Source: Caprimulgus europaeus (lineage: Eukaryota; Chordata; Aves; Caprimulgiformes; Caprimulgidae). Taken from it: DNA of 64,000 nucleotides. A program made the translations under genes and the position numbers. The stretch's first letter is position 1; every line of letters starts with the position of its first letter. The stretch covers positions 14,324,501 through 14,388,500 of the forward strand of contig OU015541.1 in NCBI GenBank assembly GCA_907165065.1, in the 5' to 3' direction. Shown here piece after piece: positions 50,672-62,205 of this stretch. Below the pieces are notes generated by a model. It did no database searches, had not been told where the DNA came from, and worked only from the letters and a program-made list of their open reading frames with translations.

Positions 50672-50688
50672 TTTTTTTTTTTTTTTTT
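50672..50688. repeat. Poly(T) tract upstream of the perilipin coding exons
   Basis: Seventeen T in a row, followed by 'ccccctag', which also resembles a 3' splice acceptor at 50696. It may be a simple repeat inside the first intron. Confidence 0.7.
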
Positions 50689-51044
50689 CCCCCTAGTTCT
50701 GCTGTTATTAGTTCTTCTAATGTAAGACTTTCTAAACCTTGGTGGAGAGAAAGGAGGTACCAGATACCTCCTCTAAATATATTGATAAAAAGCACTATGG
50801 TCTCTGATAAGAGCTTTCCTGAGTAAGGGAAGACTTTCTCCTTATTCCTCTGATACCATAAAGTTTAAGAAACTTATATGCTAGGAGGGTTTGCAAGTAG
50901 AACCATGCCCTAAGGGGAAGAGGTTTGCTTTTTGGGGTCTGCCCTTAAAGGATACTAAAGGAACTTCTCCTTCCAATCAAGTTGGAGGGAAGGGTCACCA
51001 GCTGCTTGGTCTCTTCCTAAACTATGGTCCTACTTGCATTTCAG

Positions 51045-51049
51045 CTGCA
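51045..51049 (+). promoter_or_regulatory. 3' splice acceptor and 5' UTR end before the perilipin start codon
   Basis: The sequence 'cttgcatttcag|ctgca' precedes the ATG at 51050, so the first coding exon starts at about 51045 with only five untranslated bases. The frame is open upstream to about 50891. An unspliced transcript could therefore extend the N-terminus, but the good acceptor argues for initiation at 51050. Confidence 0.6.
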
Positions 51050-54000
51050 ATGGCCTTGGCTGTGCCTGACAAAGAGGAAGCTGTCAGGAGCTCCCTGGAG
51101 GTGAAGGAAGAGGAGCAACAGGTAGGTGCTCCATCTGGGATGTAATCAGTAGCAGGTCCTGGGTGCAGGTGTGAGAAGGTGGCTCTGTTGTGCCTGGGGA
51201 GAGGTAAGCCTCCACAAAGAGAGGAGTATATCCTCTGCTGAAGCTATGCCCTCCAGCTTCTCTGGCCATGTGGGTGGTAGTACAGCCAAAAGAGTAGGCT
51301 TGAAGACCCCCTAGGTAGCTTCCTAGGTAAAGCAAAATAGCTTAGTTTTTGGCTTGGAGATGTGTTTCTCAAACTCTGAAGTCAAGATCCTGGCTTGCTG
51401 CAGGCAATGCTCCTGTGGAAAGGCTCCTGTGTTTCAGCAGTCCTGAAACCTGCTGCACTTGCTTTACTCCCATGACCAGCAGCATGCCTCCTGCAGACTA
51501 AAGTCTGTCAACTTAAACCAAATCTGATCCTGTTCTGATGAAGCTTTTCCTGGAGGACTGGCTTGTTAAATAGCTACACCAAATGAATTAGAGCTGGATA
51601 TTGCTTCAGGAGCATTGGGGTTGCCCATAAATTCAGCTGTCCCTTGGGTAGCATTGCACTAGAAGACCTTGCTAGAATGGATCAACCATAAGTGTCAGCT
51701 TCACAGCCTGTTTCTCAGTTGAGCTGTAGATTTTAAAGCAACTGCTCAAGAAGGGCAAGTCTTGCTTCCTCAATGAGACTGGGTGACCTGAACAGGCAAG
51801 CATAAGAGAAAGCTCTGGGACAACATTGCATAGGAAGATCAGTGGCATGTTTGTGAGCTTCATAACTTTTTTCTGTCTTCTAGAATGCAGTAAATCAGGT
51901 GGCTAACCTGACCTTGGTCAGCTCTGCCTGTGACATGGTTTCTACAGCTTATGCCTCCACTAAGGAGAGTCACCCCTACATCAGATCTGTGTGTGATGCA
52001 GCAGAGAAAGGAGTGAAAAGTGTGAGCGAAGCCACAGCCAGCTGTGTGCAGCCAGTTCTGACTACACTGGAGCTTCATGGTAATCTTCTGTGGAAGGGAA
52101 AGTTTGCCCCTGCCTGTGAGGGACTCTGGCTCCTAGAGCTGGAAGGAGCTCTAGGATGTGGAAATGTGCCTCTCCGTCACTGTACTAAAAGGACTACTCC
52201 TGGTTTACAAGTAAGGCTAAAAAGCTGAGTCCTAGTCCAGGAGGTGCAGTGGAGTGTTCCTCTCTGGAGGACAAGGGCTTGACTGACTACCCTGAAGCTG
52301 ATCTTCCAAGGTCCAAAGTATTAGGTGGCACTTGGTTATAGTCAGATTCTTAAAGCTCATGGTGGTGACAGGAAGAAGCGTCCTCTTTGGAAGACTGTTA
52401 TTATCTAAAGGTCCCATTTTCCATGGCCTTTAACTGTGACACCTGAGGAGCTTAAAACTCCTGGAGGGAGAGTTGCTATTCCTAATGTCAAGTGTCTACC
52501 AAAACAGTCCATGTGGTATGGATGGAGGTTTTTCATCTTGGCTCTGTGTAAGACAGGAGGGTAGAACTTATGAGATTGAATTGCAGGAAAAACCATCTTT
52601 GACACTGTTATGGTGTCTTTTTTTTCTCCCCTACCAGTTGCTGCAGCAAGTGAATTTGCCTCTAAGGGCTTGGATAAACTAGGAGAAAAGCTCCCACTCC
52701 TTCAAAAGCCAGTGGACCAGGTAAGAATCAAAGGCTATGCTGTCCCCTTGATGGCAGAGGGACCTGGTTCTTGCAGGGTTTCTAACCTTGGGAGTGAAGT
52801 ATGCTTTCATATAAGGAGCAAATTAGGTGCATCATGCAAGCTCCTTCAGGAATAAATACTTAGCAGACGCTGTGCTAAATGTCCTTTTGGTGCAATTCAG
52901 AGTTGTAGTGTACTACATGATCCAATCCCTTATCTGACATGAATCTCCTCTTCCACAGATTATCTCTGACACAAAAGAGCGGGTGTCATCCAGAGTGGCT
53001 GATGCAAAGGATGCTGTGAGCACTAAAGTGACAGAGGTGATGGATGTAACTAAGGAGACTCTTCAGAGCAGTGTGGAGGCTGCCAGATCTGCAGTGACCA
53101 GCAGTGTAGGGATGGTTATGGACTCCAGAGTGGGACAGAGCAGTGTAAGCAGAGCAGAAGCTGTGCTGGGGAGTACAGAAGACAATACTCTCCCCATTGG
53201 AAATGAGGAACTAGGTAAGGAAACAGTATAAGTGACTAGTAATGGGAACCATCACACTGGGAATGGTCAGTCCTGTTCCTCACCCCACTACTCTGGAATA
53301 GGGCTGATGGGGAGTGCCATGCTGGAGGCTACCTAGCTCCTAGTCCAAGATTTCTTGATACTTGTTTACTCTGTGTGGTAAGCATCTCTAGTCAGCCTCT
53401 AACAGATACTATCTCTGTCCTCAGCGAAGCTGGCAGCATCTGAGGAGGGTACAGACATAATGCCTGTGGAGCAGCAGCAGGAGAAGAGGAGGTACTTTGT
53501 GCGGTTGGGGTCTCTTTCTGATGAACTTCGCCTGTGTGCCTACCTGCACTCAACAGAGAAAATGAAGCAGGTCTGGCAGGGCATGCAGGAGGCCCTTGCA
53601 CAGCTTCACTGCATCATTGAACTGGTAGGTAGAGCCTGGTCTCCTGGCAGGAGGGGGACCAAATCACTGGCTTGGTCTGAACTTCATTGCTATGATAAAG
53701 AGCTGTGCTATTTGTCTTGACACTCTGATCTTCCACTGTCACAGATTGAAGTGTTTAAACAAGGATTTAATCAAAAGCTTCAGGAGGGGCAGGAGAGACT
53801 ACACCAGATGTGGTTGGACTGGAGCAGGAAGTCTTCCAAAGAGAGTGGAGATGAAAGCTCTGCAGAGGTACTGCCTGGGGAGGGGAGAAAAGGGCTTTGG
53901 GCATCCTCTTGTCTTTCTTTTTTTTTTTTTTAAATCTTTTTGGAAGTAACTCCTCTGATCTTGTCCTTCCTACCTCTTCCCAGGAGATGGAGTCTCTGGC

Positions 54001-54304
54001 CCTACTCATGGCAAGTAGTATCACACAGCAGCTGCAAATCACCTGTTGTAAAGTAGTGTCTGCAATCCAAGGCCTCCCCTCAAGCCTCCAGGATAAGGTG
54101 AAGCAATCTCTTAGTACCATAGAGGAACTTCATGCTTCCTTCTCAGCAGCAAACTCCTTCCAGGACTTGTCCAGCAGTGTCTTGACCCAGAGCCAGAAGA
54201 AGATGGCTGTGATCCAGGAGTACATGGAGGAGCTGCTGGAGTACCTGAAGAACAACACACCCCTGTCCTGGCTGGTGGGACCCTTCTCCCCCAGGAAGGA
54301 GTAG
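51050..54304 (+). CDS. PLIN3-like: Perilipin-3-like lipid-droplet protein, seven coding exons
   Basis: Coding exons are 51050-51121, 51884-52079, 52638-52720, 52959-53214, 53425-53624, 53745-53867 and 53984-54304. All borders are GT-AG and all phases agree, giving 416 residues; PLIN2 and PLIN3 of mammals are about 435. The start sits in a strong context (gcaATGG). The PAT domain is at about residues 25-115, with VANLTLVSSACDMVSTAYAS, KESHPYIRSVCDAAEKGVK and ASKGLDKLGEKLPLLQKP. Residues about 118-175 form 11-residue amphipathic repeats (SSRVADAKDAVSTKVTEVMD). The C-terminal helical bundle has YFVRLGSLSDELR, QKLQEGQERLHQMWLDW, QQLQITCC, SFQDLSSSVL and NNTPLSWLVGPFSP. The family coats lipid droplets and can exchange with cytosol; the motifs match PLIN3/TIP47 better than PLIN1, PLIN2 or PLIN5. 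It is somewhat diverged, and the repeat region and the segment before LPIGNEELAKLA are shorter than in mammalian PLIN3. It may be PLIN3 itself or a bird paralogue. No damage is seen. Confidence 0.93.
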
Positions 54305-54496
54305 GTGAAAACTTCACAGAAGGAGGAAACAGACAGCAAGAGCAGGGGATAATGAAGCTTCCACCACCCTCATATGAAGAATAAGGCCGTGAGCACAGGT
54401 CTGCCTGGTATGACTCTGAGGGCTTGACCTTATGTAACTCTGTTCTCTAGCTGAGGGTGAAGCTGTCACATCCTGAACAAGTATTGAGTACTGGTA

Positions 54497-54502
54497 AATA
54501 AA
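54497..54502 (+). terminator. Poly(A) signal AATAAA, proximal
   Basis: AATAAA lies about 190 bp after the perilipin stop codon. It could give a short 3' UTR. Confidence 0.5.
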
Positions 54503-54779
54503 TCCTTAGGAGCGTCTAAAGAAGGTGGTGGAAGTAGCAGGGTCACTCTTAAGTACTTGTAGCTCCCTTCAGGAATGGTGACTGAGCTCTGGGTCAGGAG
54601 AACAGAGCTGAAGCTCTGCAATACTCCCACCTCCTTAGCAAGCCATTCATGGTATGTCCTTCACCAGGCACTGCCAGCATTCAATACAATGGTTGCTGTT
54701 GGTCTCAAACCCTCAGCTAGTACACAATGGAAAGAACGCTGTTCCTAGAAGCTGCTTGTCCTAGATCATAATAGCTTAA

Positions 54780-54785
54780 AATAAA
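54780..54785 (+). terminator. Poly(A) signal AATAAA, distal
   Basis: AATAAA lies about 475 bp after the perilipin stop codon and is followed at about 20-40 bases by a T-rich stretch ('attgtctctgctcttcc'), as expected for cleavage and polyadenylation. This is the more convincing of the two candidates. Confidence 0.55.
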
Positions 54786-55078
54786 ACTGCTGCATGCAGA
54801 AGCACTTATTGTCTCTGCTCTTCCTTGGAGACAGACTGCAAGAGTGAGTAATACTCAACACAGGTGAACTGTCCACTCCCTATCTCTTATCTGTGCCTTG
54901 ATGTGGGACAGGACAGTCAGGAATGCCAGAGCTGGTGGTGCAGTAACAATTGCAGCTGGTAAAACCTGGTAGTGTCCTGGGAAGTACCAAGTTGTAATTT
55001 CTTCTTGATTCCAAGCCTGGGAGCATGTATGTGCCCTCCTGGTGCTTTCTCATGCTTGGAGGGAGCTGTCAGGGTCTT

Positions 55079-55144
55079 GACATCCCTTGTCATTAGTCCT
55101 GACATCCCTTGTCATTATTCCTCACATCCCTTGTCATTAGTCCT
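55079..55144. repeat. 22-bp tandem repeat, three units
   Basis: Units of 'gacatcccttgtcattagtc' plus 'ct' start at 55079, 55101 and 55123. Units two and three each differ from the first by a single base. Confidence 0.93.
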
Positions 55145-55764
55145 CCTAGGTCCAATTCTTCTCCTGTGGTTGTCTCGTACCTGATGAAGTTTGTGGTTGG
55201 GTAAATGGACTGCAAAAGCAGGTGCCTGGGAGAGATGTGGACTACTTGGTAGAGAGTTGCTAGGGTGTAGGTGACAGATACTTGCTGTCAGCACTGACCT
55301 CTCCTGGCCAGGAGATTTCAGTTGAGCTAAAGGCTCTTCAGCTGCCATGTCTGACCCTCTCCTGAAGAGCTGGAACAGCCCAGTGCTTTCAGGATTGTCA
55401 GATGGTGATGTTGCTGAGGCTGACAGTCCATGTGACTATTGAACTTCTAAATGAAAAGCTCTGCTCCTTGCTTCTTGTCCTTCTTCCTCCAAGGAAAGAA
55501 ATGGAATTGGCTCCCAATGTGAGTACTGCTTTTTCTAGACTTAACCTTTAAATTTCTTTTAAAGGTAGTTAAAATTGTTGTTCCTGGAGATTAGAAACAG
55601 GGAATGATAAATGGACTGGCTTTCTGCAATGTTTAAGATAGAGCTCAGATGAGTTTCTGGGAGAGTATCCATATTTTTCTCCATTTTAGTCAAGCCTGTT
55701 TGTCTGACAATCCACACTTTTTTTTTTTTAGTCATTTTGGATAGAAATAAGAAATGTGTTGGTA

Positions 55765-55800
55765 ATGTGGCAACCTTTAGATATGTGGCAACCTTTAGAT
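55765..55800. repeat. 18-bp perfect tandem duplication
   Basis: 'atgtggcaacctttagat' occurs at 55765-55782 and again at 55783-55800 without change, which suggests a recent slippage event. Confidence 0.95.
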
Positions 55801-57824
55801 AAACACATCTGCAGGGAAGACATGCTTTGAGGTGTCTCTTCTGGTTCTCAGAAGCCCTTGGGAGTGATGTAGTGTTCCTTAATTCTGATAATTATAGCCC
55901 AAGTGATTATATCTTACCCTCCCCTACTGCTCTTCCTCTCTGCTTATGCTGTGGTCACATGTAATAACTCCGTTACAGGCTGATTTGAATTTTAAATGCA
56001 ATCACAGGGCACTTGCTCCTTGTTTACCTCTTGGTAGATGCCATCTCATCTCTCTCTGCCAATTTGCTTAACACTTTAATTATTTAATTATCATGTTAAT
56101 GTACTTCTGCTTTTCTTTATTCAGTCTCTGCTATTCATTGTTCAAATGCCTGACTCTTAGGTCAGGGAATGTGCTGGCATTGGGTGAAGCCTACCTTGGG
56201 CATCACTCCAAAAGGCTGTCATTTTTCACAAGTCAAGTTAAAAGGCACTAGACAACATGCTATTATGACCTCTAACTGGCAAGTGTAACTGCTTAAGGAG
56301 AATTTCCCAAGCAGCTTTGAAGGCAATAGATTGGGAAGCTGAAGTTCTTGGCAAGTGCTGAAAGACAAAAGCTCTCTGGTTGCTTTCAAGGAGCTGTGTT
56401 TTCCCTTTTCACTTCTGTGTTTCTTGACATACTTGAACATTGTCATCTCTTCTGCAAAAGCTGTGTTGTTGTCTGCTGTAAAATAACACTAAGCTTCAAA
56501 GTCTGACATCCCTGGAGTGCTGCTTGGGTAGCTGGGACCCTGCTCAGGTGTGAGCTGTCTGGGTTCCAACTCTTGTATCACCTTGAGTCTCTGTGGCTGG
56601 GGAACTTCAAGACATTCAAAGCTTACTGGAATTAAGAATTAATGGAGTTAATTTGCAGTGGAAACTGGCTGAAATCTCTGCCCTTAGTGCTGAAAAATGA
56701 GGGTGCTGTGACAGGTCAGTGTGGGATTAGAATCAGATTCTGGGTCCTAACCTTCTAAGTCTTCCTCCTGCTGCTGTCTAATGGGGGTAGGCAGGGATTT
56801 TATTTGCTGGTTAGCACTTGGCCCTCTGCTTTCCTGTTGTAACTTTCCTCATCCCCACTGCTTTCCTATTGCACCTCCATTTCTTGCATCAGAAGAGGAA
56901 ACCAAATGCTTCAATGTGTGGGAGAGGAACCTGGAGGGACTTCACTGTGGTCTGGGTTGGACTGTGCCAACCTGAAGGATCAGGTGAGACCAGCATAGCT
57001 TTAGGAGCCCCTGAGAATATAGATTTGTCTGCTGGAGAAAGACAAAGGTGATTTTACTAGCAGCATTTTGCAGTGACCTGTACTCCCAGTTGAAGCCCAC
57101 TGAAGCTTTCCCAGCTAAAATCTCTGCTGGTGTCAGCATTCAACTCCTTCTTTCAGAGGCTCCTGCCAGGGGCCTCTTCTGGCAGGTCCTGGCAAGACTT
57201 TTAGCTGGACAGCTTTCCACCCCACTGTGGATGGCAGAGGAGGGAAGGGAATCAATAAATCTGCTTCAAATTGCCTTACAAACCAAGCGAGAACTTGTGA
57301 CAATACCAATATGGTCTTTACGTGGCTTGTTAAAACCCCTGATGCCTCCAGGAGCAACAGGCGTCTGACCTGATCGATAGACCAGCTGCCCTTTGCTGCT
57401 GCAAACAAGGCAAAGTACCTTCTGTGAATAAAGAGCGCTGCCAGCAAATAATTACCCTTGTTGTGGTGCTTTCTGGACACTGGCTCCTGCTCCTATGGTA
57501 ATGAAAATCCATTTGCAGAAGCAGTTAGTTTGCAGTATTGACTTCCTGGTCTCCCTCTGATTCTCATATTTATTTAGATTCAGCAATGGCTTGAAGTTCT
57601 CCAGCAGTGAATTTGGAGGTGAGGTGATCCAGAGGAAAATTAACAAGCGGAATGCTGACATGGTTGGATTTCATGGCATCCTCAGTACTGATACTTTATT
57701 TTTGCCTGTTTGCACTAAGCTTGCTTCATAAACTGATGGGAGCTTTAAAGCAGGAGGCAGGTGGGCAGATTCCTGCCCATTTCTCCCCGTGTACCCCCTG
57801 ACATTCCCTGTCCTACCTCCCTAG

Positions 57825-58165
57825 AGGGAAGGCATGGTGGCATGGGAGTTGCTAAAGGCAAGTAAGGGAAGGGTGGGAAGGAGTTTGAGGGTAAGGCTGG
57901 GGGAGAGGTGGAATGGGAAAGCATGAGAGGAATGAGAGAAAGATGGAAGAGACACCAGGAGGGCTGGGGAAACTAGAGAGCAGGTGAGAGGCTGGATGGA
58001 AAAACAGTGGATTGGGATTAAAGGTAAGAATTTGGTGTATGGGGTGGGGGGATAAATTGAGCATCTGGAAGACTGGAGCATAAAAGCAGGGGGGTGCTGT
58101 ACAGAGATGAGTTCATTTAGGGCAGGACTTGGGCAAGGTGGAGAAGACTGGAGGACGGGAGAAGA
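57825..58165. repeat. Purine-rich strand-asymmetric region
   Basis: For about 340 bases the + strand is strongly enriched in G and A, with many 'ggaag', 'gagag' and 'gggga' words. A 135-codon open frame on the - strand is a by-product of this composition (Ser/Pro/Leu-rich) and not a gene. Confidence 0.7.
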
Positions 58166-59905
58166 ACCAGATGGTAGGGAGTTAAAGGCTCCTTCATTTA
58201 AGAGCACTGTGTATGTGTTTCCCATCAAGTTGTCTCACTGGGTGTCTTAGTGCAAAGCAAAATATTCTCTGCCCTTTGACAAGGAAATGTTGGACAAAAC
58301 ATTTTCCTGTGCAGAAGGGACTCCAGGAGACACATACTGCATAAAACCACTCACATGGACCATCCTTCAAGGTGATATCATCACATACCTTTGTTTTGCA
58401 GAAGCTGTTATTTCCTCAGATGAAAGACATCCTGAGGCCTCCTGTTTGAGGAAGCTCCAACTGCCTGCATCTGACAGTGGCCCTTCCCCTAGCACAGAAA
58501 TCGGATAGTTTGGTTTTGTGCATGCTGTCCTCACTAAAAAACCACTCTGCCTGCATTGGATGATTTTTTTGAAGGAACATCTGGCTGGAGTGTTCAAAGG
58601 TACCTCCCTGGGGAATGGTGTCCTGCCTCCACTCCCAGCTCCATCTCTCCTGTGGAGACCAAGAAAGTGCCTCTCCATGGCACCAAGGAAGATAAATGAA
58701 CCTCAGCTGTAGACCACTTGAAGGCTTTTATACTTCATTGATGGTCCAGCCACTGCAGGAGTGGTTGTAAAGCGGGGAAGATGAGATCTTTAGTGGTCCT
58801 GAGCTCTCCTGGTTGCCAGCACTCCCTGTTTTTACTGCAGGGATGGCTCAGTGTGGTGCTGGGCAGAGCTGGGTTAAGGAGCAGAGGATCTCTTGGGCTT
58901 TGTCTGTGGCAGAGTAGTTGAAATAGTACAATCTGATGCATGCAGGTGGAAACACAGTAAAATGCACCGGTACCACAGGTGTTGATAGAGTAGTTCCTGG
59001 ATGAAAGGCTGTGGCAGTGTGAGCAGGCGTTCAGGTTTGTGTGCAGCAATGAATTGGAAGTTCGTTAGTTCCTCCATGGAAATGGGAGGACAAGAAGATA
59101 TTCAGGAACTGAGGTGCTGCAGATCTCTGTTCCCTAAGTAGACATCCTCATGTATGTGCTCCTTACACTGTGCTGATGTAGGGTTGTGCCTCCTCCAGAG
59201 ACGGCACTGACTGATAAATTACAAACACCCCCTTTCTGCATAGCAGATCTGTCATCCCAGTCATCATAAAAGCCATATTGGAGCAGATGTGAGGCTCATC
59301 TCATGCTTATTGAGTACTGCTCAACTGCTCCAGGCCTAGGCTGTGAAAGTTGGGCTGAAAAAGCAAGGGCCCTTATTTTTGTGTCATTTGAAATTTAAAC
59401 CTAGAAATGAGAATAAATGAGTCCATTAAAAAAATAGCAGTCTTACAGTGCAGTCTTTGACCTCTGTGTTTTCCATTTTGCTTTCTTCAAATTCCTATGT
59501 GAGGCCAAACAAACTCTTATATTGTGAAGCTCAGGATTTCAGGGACTTTCCTTATTCTGACTCTGATTTACAGTCACAACTGGAGAATCTCAATCATGGG
59601 TAAGAAAAAACCTGTACACTTCTACATCTTGGGTTTAAAGCTGTAGGATGAAACACCACAGAAGAAAGGGAGAGCCCTTTCTAGGCAACATGTCTCACTT
59701 TGAAATCTGATGGTTCTGCAGATCCTGGCTCAGGGTTTTCCAGCATCCCTGTTGTCAATATTGCTGTGAAGAGTTTAGCTCAAATGAGAGACTGCATCAA
59801 AATCTACAGAACAAAGGAGGTAAAAGGCAGAGGCCCCAAGAGGATGTTTTAATTCCTTTGTGCTCGAGTTGTCTGCTTCCATTTTCTCCCAAGAAATGCC
59901 TCTAT

Positions 59906-59921
59906 GGGGGGGGGGGGGGGG
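59906..59921. repeat. G16 homopolymer
   Basis: Sixteen consecutive G on the + strand, followed by 'tgcgggggagagag'. It could fold as a G-quadruplex, and its length may be misassembled. Confidence 0.85.
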
Positions 59922-60074
59922 TGCGGGGGAGAGAGAAAAAAATATATCAGAGCACAAAAACCAAGGATTTATTTGGGTTTTTTTTTGGTTGATTGCTGGA
60001 TTGTAAAATCATCATGCCTTGGGACTGTCCGTGAGCCATTGCTACTGGGAAAAGCCTGATGTTTGCCACTGATT

Positions 60075-60088
60075 GGGGGGGGGGGGGG
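60075..60088. repeat. G14 homopolymer
   Basis: Fourteen consecutive G, only about 150 bp from the G16 run and just before the CR1 tail at 60096. Confidence 0.85.
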
Positions 60089-60095
60089 CAAAAAA

Positions 60096-60345
60096 TCATA
60101 GAATAGTTTAGGTTGGAAGGGACCTTTCAAGGCCATCCAGTCCAACCCCTTGCAGTGACAGGGACATCTTCAACCAGAGCAGGTTGCTCACAGCCCCGTC
60201 CAACCTGACCTTGAATGTTTCCAGGGTTGGGGCTTCTACCCCCTCTCTGGGCAACCTGGGCCAGCATTTCACCGCCCTCATAAAAGATTTCTTCCTTATG
60301 TCCAATCTAAATCTACCTTCTTTTAGTTTAAAATCATGTGGATAT
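60096..60345 (-). mobile_element. CR1 LINE, 3'-end fragment
   Basis: About 250 bp on the - strand from 'aatcatagaatagtttagg' through 'ccatccagtccaacccc', 'ctctctgggcaacctggg' and 'atttcttccttatgtcc'. It is a conserved CR1 3' UTR with a short piece of ORF2 end. Confidence 0.95.
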
Positions 60346-62050
60346 CCTGTTGAGGAGGTGGATGCACTGGCAGCTGTAGCAGGAGCTAAGCTACTGCCAT
60401 GCAGCTTTGGTCTTGCAACCTATTTGTAAGCAACCAACCACTGCAGCCCAGTGAGGACTGCTCTTTTTGGAAGTTACCGTCAGTAATTGTTTTGTCCTTT
60501 GAACCAAATCCCTAGATTTACATCTTAAAATACTTTCCTGAGAAAGTGTTGGAGCTGAACAGCCTTTTCTCCTGTGTGCTGGCCCCTGGAGAGCACCCAG
60601 CCCCAGCTGGGGTGCCAGGAGGAAGGAGGGTAATTTATCCCTATCACAAAACCCCTCGTGCAAAAACACTGATTATTTACCCCTGTTGCTTGTTCAAAGC
60701 TTTGCCTGGTTGTTAGTGTTGTATTTAAGCCAGGTTGTTTTTATATAAAAGTGAGGGTCTTAAAGGTTTAGCTGCTTTTAGGGGCAGGAAACGGTGGGAT
60801 CCAATGACATCCCTTCCGGTCCACTTCTCTAGAGCTTCAGCAAACCACAGCCCCACGCTGATGTCTGCATCCCTGTGCAGAGTGAGTTCTGCCTGCAGGT
60901 TACAGACACCAAATTTGGAAACCTGGTGGCTGGAGCTTCTTTGATGTTTTTGTGAGCACTCTGCTCCCCTTTGAAGTCCTTTGTTTCACAGTCTTTGGAG
61001 GAATGGTGGGGCTTGGAAGACTCAGTTGCAGTTACTAACATCAAAAGCTAGAGAGCAATGAAGGAAACATTGCTCTAGACTGGTTTGCTCTTCCTGGAAA
61101 AAAAAAGAAGAAAAACAACTCACACCAAAAAATGCATGGATTGAAAGTGTTGCAGCAACATCTCTGCTGCAGGGAGGAGTTGGCTGAATCAGCTCTGTCT
61201 CCTGTGAGATGGGCCGGGGAAACCAGCAGGTACAAACCCAGGTGCAGCTCAGCAGGTTGAGTCTGTCGACAGTGATGTTGCCTCCAGTTGCACTTCCTCA
61301 TGCTCACTGCTACTGCTGACTGGTGGAGCGGGTGGCTGAGGGACACAGGGTGTTGACAAAGCCACCAAGCTGGGGCTTCTGCCCATCTGTTAGTCTTGTT
61401 TTACCTTGTGTCTTGTGTCCTTTTTTCTCTAGGGTTGAGCTACCCTGGCAGCTGGACCTCCCAGCAATGCCCCAGCATGAAGTACCATGTACTGAATGAT
61501 GAGCACATGAATGGCTTGCAACCCAAAGACATTACAGTCTAGATAACTCTTGTTACAGTTTTCTTCTGTATGAATTTTCTGCTTCTGCACCCAGTTTTAC
61601 TCTCTGCTGCCTTGGTGTTTTGCTTAATTAGATCTATTTGCATTTTTTTTCCAGTGCAGTGCTTATGCCCTGGGACATAGGTCAGATGCTAACATGGAGA
61701 AGAGAAGCAGTCTTGTTTCAGGCAGCCTCAAAGTCTGGATTCAGGTACCTGTTGCATCCTTCAGCTGAGGTCCCAGCAGGGAGTTGCTGGTCCCTGGTTG
61801 TGCATCTCGGATCAGAGCAATTCAGCAGGTGAGTTACTGCTGCAGGTGGATTAGTCCCTTGTGCTTTTCCTAAGGAAAGGTATATGAGGGCTGATATTCC
61901 AGCTAAATTATTCCCATCTCCTTTTTTTGCACATGCTGGATTTTGAACCGACTACCTCTCCTCTTGTAGACACACCAGCAACTGCCAGGGTTGCAAGGTC
62001 TTGCTGTAAAGCCTAATGACACTTGTAACCTCAGTGAAGAGAGCACAGTG
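60346..62050. other. No recognised gene; some exon-like open segments
   Basis: About 1.7 kb. It contains the splice-bounded open segments at 61433-61542 and 61655-61828 that are discussed as leads. I do not recognise a protein family in either, so no gene is called. Confidence 0.4.
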
Positions 62051-62205
62051 ACAGAATCACAGAGTGCTCTGGGTTGGAAGGGACCTTAAAGCTTATCCAA
62101 TCCCAATCCCCCTGCCATCAGCAGGGACACCTTCCACTAGACCAGGCTGCTCAAAGCCTCATCCAACCTGGACTTGAACACTTCCAGGGAGGGGGCATCC
62201 AAAAA
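62051..62205 (-). mobile_element. CR1 LINE, short 3'-end fragment
   Basis: About 155 bp on the - strand: 'acagaatcacagagtgctc', then 'gggttggaagggaccttaa', 'ctagaccaggctgctcaaag' and 'ttgaacacttccagggagg'. It is of the same subtype as at 42590. Confidence 0.95.

Larger units (their letters stand above)
54806..60094. other. No recognised gene; contains several simple repeats
   Basis: About 5.3 kb. It contains a 22-bp tandem repeat (55079-55144), an 18-bp perfect duplication (55765-55800), a purine-rich strand (57825-58165) and two long G runs (59906-59921 and 60075-60088). No coding exon could be supported. Confidence 0.5.

Noticed and set aside
53751-54120. Overlapping frames on both strands within the perilipin exons
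   Set aside because: They are shadows of the spliced perilipin coding sequence.
57821-58228. 135-codon Ser/Pro-rich frame on the - strand
   Set aside because: It is a consequence of the purine-rich + strand; there is no real protein signature.
61655-61828. DUF4537-type (C11orf16-like) protein, considered because of the PWDIGQ segment
   Set aside because: The residues that should follow in that family do not appear, so the resemblance is too short to support a name.
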